Source: Candidatus Nealsoniibacteriota bacterium
GTDB lineage: Bacteria; Patescibacteriota; Minisyncoccia; Minisyncoccales; PWPS01
Direction: 5' to 3'
Assembly (NCBI GenBank): GCA_003554915.1
Contig: PWHM01000015.1
Span: 1 to 7,305 of the forward strand
DNA: 7,305 nt
Shown one piece after another: positions 1-3,789 of the stretch (position 1 is the first letter of the stretch; every line of letters starts with the position of its first letter). A program made the translations under genes and the position numbers. Below the pieces are notes generated by a model, which worked only from the letters and a program-made list of their open reading frames with translations, did no database searches and had not been told where the DNA came from.

Positions 1-465
1 ACGACCGGAGATGATGACATAATAATTATCACCAAAAAAGGAAAGGCGATAAGATTTCCTGAAAAAGAAGCTCGTCCGATGGGAAGACAAGCCATGGGAG
101 TAAAAGGAGTTGACTTAAAAAAGAACGATGAGGTGGTTGATATGGGTATTATAAGAGATGAAAAAAATGAGTATCTCTTCGTTATAACTGAGAAAGGGTA
201 CGGAAAAAGAACCCCGATAGAAAAATACAGAACCCAAAAAAGAGGTGGCGTAGGATTAAAAACTTTGAGCAATCCGTCCAAAGTGGGGCAGATAGTTTCC
301 GCCAGGGTAGTGCCCGAAGGTAAAGAATTGGTTGCCATTTCCAAAAAGGCGAAGGTTATCAGAACCAACATAGATAAGATCTCCGAACTGTCCAGGGTGA
401 CTCAGGGAGTACGGGTCATGAAATTAGCTAAAGACGATAAAGTCGCTTCAATAACTTGTTTTTAA
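1..465 (+). CDS. gyrA: DNA gyrase subunit A, C-terminal fragment (5' end outside window)
   Basis: This is the last 154 residues of the gyrase A subunit, the part of the type II topoisomerase that wraps DNA and allows negative supercoiling. The reading frame is open from base 1, so the gene starts to the left of the window. Repeating beta-pinwheel blades are visible, each with a 'KKGKAIRF', 'EKGYGKRTP' or 'KKAKVIRT' strand followed by a basic turn. Residues 75-86 (YRTQKRGGVGLK) match the degenerate GyrA-box-like turn of a late blade, and 'RVTQGVRVMKL' is the usual final blade. The protein stops at VASITCF without the long acidic tail of enterobacterial GyrA. ParC is the alternative, but the EYRTQxRGG-type blade resembles Gram-positive-style GyrA more closely. 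The next gene starts 4 bases after the TAA stop, suggesting co-transcription. Confidence 0.88.
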   Translation, partial: TTGDDDIIIITKKGKAIRFPEKEARPMGRQAMGVKGVDLKKNDEVVDMGIIRDEKNEYLFVITEKGYGKRTPIEKYRTQKRGGVGLKTLSNPSKVGQIVSARVVPEGKELVAISKKAKVIRTNIDKISELSRVTQGVRVMKLAKDDKVASITCF

Positions 466-469
466 AAAC

Positions 470-979
470 ATGTTTACAGATCCCGAAGAAATAATTGCCG
501 ACTTACCACTTGAAAAGAATATGGCCGTTGCCGATTTCGGCTGCGGTTCCGGAAGCTGGGTGCTACCTTTGGCTGAAAGACTTGAAGACGGTGTAATTTA
601 CGCTATAGACATAATGAAAGAGCCCTTATCCGTGTTGAGAAGTGATCTTTCCCGGAAGGGAATATCCAATGTCAAGGTAATGAACGAAAACATAGAAAAG
701 GGAGTTTCTATTTCCGATGAAAGAGTCGATTTGGTTTTGATGACTATTTTTCTTTTTCAGGTGGACGATAAAAGCCGAGTACTTGAAGAAGCGGAAAGAA
801 TCTTGAAACCGGGTGGTCTTTTGCTTATTACCGAATGGGCTGAGGAGTCTTCTTTCGGAAAAAGTTTGGAAAAGGTTTCTCCTGAAAAAGTAAAAGAGCT
901 GGCCGAAGAAAAAGGGTTTCGGCTCGAAAAAGAATTTCAATCCGGAATGCATCAGTACGGACTTATCTTTAAAAAATAA
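470..979 (+). CDS. Small class I SAM-dependent methyltransferase
   Basis: A 169-residue soluble Rossmann-fold methyltransferase. Motif I is VADFGCGSGSW at residues 20-30 (SAM-binding glycine loop). The acidic residue that would hold the SAM ribose is D47 in YAIDI. A motif IV-like strand, RVDLVLMTIFLFQV, lies near residues 84-97, and the post-motif ILKPGGLLLITEW lies near 112-124. There is little sequence beyond the catalytic core, which is typical of UbiE/Methyltransf_11-like proteins, and nothing visible identifies the substrate. No signal peptide or membrane segment is seen. The ATG follows the gyrA stop by 4 bases, and the pilin-like gene starts 3 bases after its stop, so it is embedded in a tight operon. 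The leader ttttttaaaaac has no Shine-Dalgarno motif. The fold is certain; the biological role is unknown. Confidence 0.88.
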   Translation: MFTDPEEIIADLPLEKNMAVADFGCGSGSWVLPLAERLEDGVIYAIDIMKEPLSVLRSDLSRKGISNVKVMNENIEKGVSISDERVDLVLMTIFLFQVDDKSRVLEEAERILKPGGLLLITEWAEESSFGKSLEKVSPEKVKELAEEKGFRLEKEFQSGMHQYGLIFKK

Positions 980-982
980 TTT

Positions 983-1351
983 ATGAACAACTTTCTAAAA
1001 ACCCCAAAAAGAAAGGCAAGTTTTTTCCTCGGAACCATTTACTCTCTTTTTCTTACGGGAATGGTTTTTGCAAATAACGGCAACAACGAAGAGTACGTAA
1101 GAATTCCCAATCCGTTACGCTTCGAGACCATTCATGAGTTTTTAACGGAGCTTATAAATCTTTTAATCTGGATAGGTCTCGCTTTGATTCCGCTTATGGT
1201 GGTTATCGGAGGTGCCTTTTATATGTTCGGAGGATTGAATCCGGAGAATGTGGAAAAAGGGAAAAATATAATAAAATGGACCGTGGTGGGAGTATTCATA
1301 ATCGTTGGTGCTCGAGCTGTTTTGTGGCTTATAAATTATGTGTTTTCTTGA
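983..1351 (+). CDS. VirB2/TrbC-like pilin-type small membrane protein 1
   Basis: A 122-residue protein with a basic N-terminus (KTPKRK), a hydrophobic segment at residues 13-29 and a plausible signal peptidase I site after V28-F29-A30. A short polar stretch follows, then two predicted membrane helices at about 57-84 and 96-121, joined by a loop with NPENVEKGKN. The layout of signal peptide, two helices, a GG pair before the loop and a GK motif after it fits the VirB2/TrbC-type IV secretion pilin-like families common in Patescibacteria. It shares the loop and the closing WxIN[YF]Vx-S pattern with the next gene and is probably a paralogue. It lacks the two cysteines of that gene. The start lies 3 bases after the methyltransferase stop, with no ribosome binding site. 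The stop is TGA. No secretion ATPase or VirB4/VirD4 partner is in the window, so actual pilus function is inferred. Confidence 0.75.
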   Translation: MNNFLKTPKRKASFFLGTIYSLFLTGMVFANNGNNEEYVRIPNPLRFETIHEFLTELINLLIWIGLALIPLMVVIGGAFYMFGGLNPENVEKGKNIIKWTVVGVFIIVGARAVLWLINYVFS

Positions 1352-1357
1352 CCTTAT

Positions 1358-1385
1358 TTGCAATAAATAAGCAAAGTGATAAAAT
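1358..1385 (+). promoter_or_regulatory. Candidate promoter for pilin-like gene 2
   Basis: A -35-like TTGCAA (1358-1363) is separated by 16 bases from TAAAAT (1380-1385). A TG at 1377-1378, one base before the -10, makes it an extended -10 element. This would give a leader of about 50 nt before the ATG at 1442. An alternative is TTGAAA (1397-1402) with TATTAG (1420-1425). The gap is very AT-rich, so chance matches are easy. Confidence 0.4.
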
Positions 1386-1411
1386 AAAAAAAGAACTTGA
1401 AAAAAGGTCGA

Positions 1412-1431
1412 TTATAACTTATTAGTTATAA
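1412..1431 (+). promoter_or_regulatory. Perfect 8-bp inverted repeat just upstream of pilin-like gene 2
   Basis: TTATAACT (1412-1419), a TATT loop and AGTTATAA (1424-1431) form a perfect inverted repeat ending 10 bases before the ATG. In the mRNA it would be a weak AU-rich hairpin close to the ribosome entry site. In DNA it could be an operator. No function is shown by the sequence. Confidence 0.35.
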
Positions 1432-1441
1432 ATAAAAAAAG

Positions 1442-1861
1442 ATGAAAAAAACAATATTGGCTTTAGTCTTGATTTTGGCTTTCGGGCTGTCTTTCGTGCC
1501 CTTTCATGAAGCTGACGCTCAACTCGGTGAGTGGGAAGAATGCACAATGGTTAGAGATTTTTCTACGGAAAACCATGATTATGATGAGGGAGAGACTTAT
1601 CAGGTGGATGATAATGAAGGAGAAGGAGCATTGGCCTGTATGGTCAACGCCGTTTACCGGGTGATAAACATATTGACCTGGTTTATGGTCGCTCTGGTGG
1701 TTCTCTTCGTAATGTACGGAGGGTATAAGATTTTGACTGCGAGAGGATCGGAAGATGATATAGCTGCCGGTAAAAAGATGATAACCTACGCTATCGTCGG
1801 TGTGGTTATTGCCGCTATCGCTTGGGCTGTTCCCTGGATGATCAACTTCGTAATAAGTTAG
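1442..1861 (+). CDS. VirB2/TrbC-like pilin-type small membrane protein 2
   Basis: A 139-residue exported membrane protein. Its classic signal peptide (MKK, then a hydrophobic core at residues 4-20) ends in A24-D25-A26, giving predicted cleavage before Q27. The mature N-terminus is acidic and contains two cysteines, C34 and C66, which could form a disulphide outside the membrane. Two helices follow (about 72-98 and 113-138), linked by a charged loop with GSEDDIAAGKK. The pattern YGGYKILTARGSEDD...GKKMITYAIVGVVIA resembles the T4SS pilin-type proteins found repeatedly in Patescibacteria genomes. It is related to the gene just upstream through its GG, GK and W-x-IN elements. A 90-base gap with its own candidate promoter precedes it and a strong hairpin follows, suggesting separate and perhaps high expression. 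The leader is A-rich, with no Shine-Dalgarno. The pilin role is inferred from family resemblance. Confidence 0.8.
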   Translation: MKKTILALVLILAFGLSFVPFHEADAQLGEWEECTMVRDFSTENHDYDEGETYQVDDNEGEGALACMVNAVYRVINILTWFMVALVVLFVMYGGYKILTARGSEDDIAAGKKMITYAIVGVVIAAIAWAVPWMINFVIS

Positions 1862-1875
1862 TATCGACTCACTAA

Positions 1876-1906
1876 AAACCTCCTTTCGTTTTTCGAAAGG
1901 AGGTTT
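1876..1906 (+). terminator. 13-bp perfect hairpin between pilin-like gene 2 and tRNA-Leu
   Basis: The arms at 1876-1888 and 1894-1906 pair perfectly over 13 bp around a TTTTT loop. On the plus strand the downstream tract is a broken TTT-GG-TTT; on the minus strand the hairpin is followed by TTTTT. It begins 15 bases after the pilin-like stop and ends 5 bases before the tRNA, so it may be a leaky terminator, an mRNA 3' stabiliser or a processing site. The arms carry ACCTCCTTTC and GAAAGGAGGT, the anti-Shine-Dalgarno and Shine-Dalgarno sequences. Confidence 0.75.
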
Positions 1907-1911
1907 GGTTT

Positions 1912-1995
1912 GCCGAGGTGGCGAAACCGGCAACCGCGGTAGGTTTAGGGCCTGCTGCCCTTACGGGCTTGTGGGTTCGAGTCCCACCCTCGGCA
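1912..1995 (+). tRNA. tRNA-Leu (anticodon UAG)
   Basis: A class II tRNA with a long variable arm. The acceptor stem GCCGAGG (1912-1918) pairs with CCTCGGC (1988-1994), with discriminator A at 1995. The D arm is GCG/CGC with GG in the loop. The anticodon stem GTAGG (1939-1943) pairs with CCTGC (1951-1955), and its loop TTTAGGG gives anticodon UAG with G37. The variable arm is GCCC-TTAC-GGGC, and the T arm is GTGGG-TTCGAGT-CCCAC. It decodes CUA and, by wobble, other CUN leucine codons. The A73 discriminator is as expected for leucine. No CCA is encoded (the sequence continues CAC), so the tail must be added by CCA nucleotidyltransferase. Only five bases separate it from the upstream hairpin, leaving no room for a dedicated promoter there. 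Confidence 0.96.
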
Positions 1996-2000
1996 CACAG

Positions 2001-2027
2001 AAAAAGGCCGTTTTAGCGGTCTTTTTT
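2001..2027. terminator. Bidirectional rho-independent terminator at the convergence point
   Basis: GGCCG (2006-2010) pairs with CGGTC (2017-2021, one G-U pair) around TTTTAG. AAAAA (2001-2005) precedes it and TTTTTT (2022-2027) follows, so it has a U tract in either direction. It lies 5 bases after the tRNA-Leu discriminator on the plus strand and 33 bases beyond the methyltransferase stop on the minus strand. Confidence 0.8.
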
Positions 2028-2060
2028 GTTTTTATAATGGAAGAAAATTAAAGCATTTCA

Positions 2061-2612
2061 TTAAATGTCGTATATGAATATATTTTTTCCGTTGGCCGTC
2101 TTCAGCACCTTTTCTTCTTTCAAGCCGGGAAAAGAAAAGCAATAACTTGCCACTCTCAAACTCACCTTCTCTTTTTTTATCTTTTTTTCCAGCTTTTCCA
2201 TAAGCGAGGGTGAGAGATAGGTGAAAATAACGTCCGCTTCCCGCAAATCCGTTTTTAAAAGATTCTGACAAATGATTTTTCCTTTTACCTTTTTGACTTT
2301 GAGATTAATTCTTGAAATCAAAACGTTCGGGCGAGAGTGGTCTATCCCGACCACTTCGGCACCGAAATCTTTACTTGCTATTATCAAAGACTTGCCCGTT
2401 CCCGATCCCAGATCAAAAAATCTGTCTTCGGAAGTTAAACCGACCGCTTTCAGAGCGGCCTTTATCTCTTTTTTGGGAGTCGGGACCAACGGAGCTCCGG
2501 TGGTGTAGGATTTGATACTGCTGGGAGAGAGAAAAAAAATTAATACGGCCACAGATATGAACATGGAAAGAAAAGCGGTGATTATGAGAATTATGGGCCG
2601 TAAACTATTCAT
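2061..2612 (-). CDS. Membrane-anchored class I methyltransferase (possibly FAM173/ANT-KMT-like)
   Basis: A 183-residue protein with one N-terminal membrane helix (residues 7-28) followed by a cytoplasmic Rossmann methyltransferase domain. A proline-bearing linker, GAPLVPTP (39-46), precedes motif I, FFDLGSGTGKS (65-75). D91 in VVGIDHS is the likely ribose-binding acid, and ADVIFTYLSPSLM (126-138) fills the motif IV strand. An N-terminal helix plus a 'VPTP' element before a D-L-G-S-G loop resembles the prokaryotic relatives of FAM173/ANT-KMT protein-lysine methyltransferases; this is an inference from memory of the family. An ATG start at 2612 is chosen, overlapping the hsp20 stop by 8 bases and preceded by GGAAG; a GTG at 2645 would add 11 residues before the helix. 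It is last in the operon, with a terminator hairpin downstream. The substrate is unknown. Confidence 0.82.
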   Translation of the reverse strand: MNSLRPIILIITAFLSMFISVAVLIFFLSPSSIKSYTTGAPLVPTPKKEIKAALKAVGLTSEDRFFDLGSGTGKSLIIASKDFGAEVVGIDHSRPNVLISRINLKVKKVKGKIICQNLLKTDLREADVIFTYLSPSLMEKLEKKIKKEKVSLRVASYCFSFPGLKEEKVLKTANGKNIFIYDI

Positions 2613-3021
2613 TTTCTTCCAAGTCAATCTCTCTTCTTTTTTCACGCTCTATTCTGGGTGTTTTGATGGTTAAAACCCCCTTATTCATAGTCGCTTTTAT
2701 TCTTGACGGATCGGTCTCTTCGGGAAGAATAATTTCTCTACAAAAGGGACCCCAAAAACACTCTTCAATGAAAAACTCTTCTATTTTTTCTTTCTCCGGC
2801 CTTTCTCTTTCTCCCTTGATGGTAACCATATCTTTTTCCGTAACTATATCCAAGTCCTCCTTACTTACTCCGGCTATGGTGGTTTGGATTACTACACTTT
2901 CTTCCGTTCGGTATACGTCTACGGTGAGTTCTCCCTCTTTTGAGAGCCAGCTCTTTGCTTTTCCTTTTTTCACCTTTTCGGTTTCCCATTCGCTATTTTC
3001 TTTTTTATTTTTGTCAGTCAT
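2605..3021 (-). CDS. hsp20: Small heat-shock protein, Hsp20/alpha-crystallin family
   Basis: A 138-residue ATP-independent holdase chaperone that binds unfolding proteins and keeps them soluble. The alpha-crystallin domain spans roughly residues 31-123. It opens with GELTVDVYRTEESVVIQ, contains TIAGVSKEDLDI (48-59) and a VTIKGERE strand, and closes with the family signature GVLTIKTPR (115-123). The usual 'ERxxGxFxRxIxLP' segment appears as ECFWGPFCREIILP (87-100), with two cysteines, C88 and C94. The C-terminal I-x-I anchor is present as a variant, I132-D-L134. The N-terminal arm is short, charged and lysine-rich. The gene sits 42 bases after the prsW stop, and its end overlaps the methyltransferase start. 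No Shine-Dalgarno motif lies at normal distance; AGAGGTG is about 20 bases too far upstream. A weak promoter candidate in the gap could allow separate stress induction. No CIRCE element is seen. Confidence 0.95.
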   Translation of the reverse strand: MTDKNKKENSEWETEKVKKGKAKSWLSKEGELTVDVYRTEESVVIQTTIAGVSKEDLDIVTEKDMVTIKGERERPEKEKIEEFFIEECFWGPFCREIILPEETDPSRIKATMNKGVLTIKTPRIEREKRREIDLEENE

Positions 3022-3034
3022 AGTTTTTTATTTA

Positions 3035-3063
3035 AATTTAACACCTCTTGGGTTAGTTTGCAA
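3035..3063 (-). promoter_or_regulatory. Weak candidate promoter for hsp20
   Basis: Read on the minus strand, TTGCAA (3063-3058), 17 bases and TAAATT (3040-3035) give a plausible but imperfect -35/-10 pair (4 of 6 matches each). It is directly after the prsW stop and about 14 bases before the hsp20 ATG, so the transcript would have a very short leader. Confidence 0.28.
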
Positions 3064-3789
3064 CTAAAACGGCTCACAAACACTTTCCATTTCTTTGGTT
3101 TTTTTGATTGATCCTAAAAGCGCCAGGGCAAGAATGAAGATGAGCCCTAAAAGAAGACAGGGATAAAGTAAAGCCTCTTTTTCAGCCATTAGCTCTATGA
3201 GCACGTTGTAAAGGGCATGGAAAAAGGACACGATGACAAGCCCCAACACAGCAATGTACTTTTTCATTTTTCTTATCGAAAGCGCTAACAGATAACCCAA
3301 AATACCGGCCGACAAGGCGTGAAAAAGAGTAGTTATTGCAAATCGCAAAAAGATCAGTTCCGTCAATTGCTCTTGCGGTACCCGGGAAAAATAGAGATAG
3401 TTTTCCAAAGCGGCGAATCCCAAACCGGCCGTTATCATGTAAATTATCAGATCAACCGGCTCGTCGAGTTCTCTGATTTTGAAAAGAAAGACACCTGCTA
3501 TAACCGCCAATAGTTTAACCGACTCTTCCAGCAGAGCGACGACCAAGAAAGCGTCCAGGATTCCGATTAAAGCTATTTTCGGTTGAGATAAGTCGGTAAG
3601 GTTTATCGAATAGATAAAGTTCCTTACGGGAACCTGCAGAGAAGCGGCGAGGAGAGCTCCACCGACCCCTAAAACGAAGACCGTAAAGATCATTATCTTC
3701 GGTTCCGGATCCTTGTCTTTTTTTAAAAAGTAAAACAGCCAGATGAGACTGGGTAGGACTCCTATAATTAAAAGGGGTATGTTCTCCAT
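3064..3789 (-). CDS. prsW: PrsW-family intramembrane metalloprotease
   Basis: A 241-residue polytopic membrane protein with about seven to eight predicted helices. It has the motifs of the PrsW/CAAX-protease-like glutamic-type membrane peptidases in order: PSLIWLFYFLKKDKDPEPK (13-31) after the first helix, the E88-E89-x-x-K92 motif, GLGFAALENYLY with E129-N130, and conserved histidines H157 (LFHALSAG) and H191 (FFHALYN). In Bacillus subtilis PrsW cleaves the anti-sigma factor RsiW; no such partner is visible here, so the substrate is unknown. ATG at 3789 is preferred because it shares one base with the valS TAA stop (TAATG), a classic translational-coupling junction; an upstream GTG at 3801 would add four residues and overlap valS more. 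It precedes hsp20 by 42 bases. Its position between valS and hsp20 suggests a membrane or protein quality-control role. Confidence 0.88.
   Translation of the reverse strand: MENIPLLIIGVLPSLIWLFYFLKKDKDPEPKIMIFTVFVLGVGGALLAASLQVPVRNFIYSINLTDLSQPKIALIGILDAFLVVALLEESVKLLAVIAGVFLFKIRELDEPVDLIIYMITAGLGFAALENYLYFSRVPQEQLTELIFLRFAITTLFHALSAGILGYLLALSIRKMKKYIAVLGLVIVSFFHALYNVLIELMAEKEALLYPCLLLGLIFILALALLGSIKKTKEMESVCEPF

Noticed and set aside
626..952. 108-codon open frame on the minus strand inside the soluble methyltransferase
   Set aside because: F- and R-rich translation, antisense to a clear SAM-binding domain.
983..1351. UGA recoding as glycine (Gracilibacteria-type code)
   Set aside because: TGA ends pilin-like gene 1 and tsaD at the expected protein lengths, and no in-frame TGA occurs inside the conserved genes.
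1463..1933. 156-codon open frame on the minus strand across pilin-like gene 2 and the tRNA-Leu 5' part
   Set aside because: It would span a hairpin and a tRNA gene, and its translation shows no recognisable pattern, while the plus-strand frame has a signal peptide and membrane helices.
2613..2645. Longer start at GTG (2645) for the membrane methyltransferase
   Set aside because: It would overlap hsp20 by 41 bases and add a charged stretch. The ATG at 2612 has a GGAAG before it and an 8-base overlap.
3022..3063. CIRCE or other known heat-shock operator before hsp20
   Set aside because: The gap has TTAAATTTAA, but no TTAGCACTC-N9-GAGTGCTAA or similar element.
2663..3067. 134-codon open frame on the plus strand, antisense to hsp20
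   Set aside because: The opposite strand carries a complete Hsp20 protein. The shadow is low-complexity S/F/T-rich and has no promoter or ribosome site.
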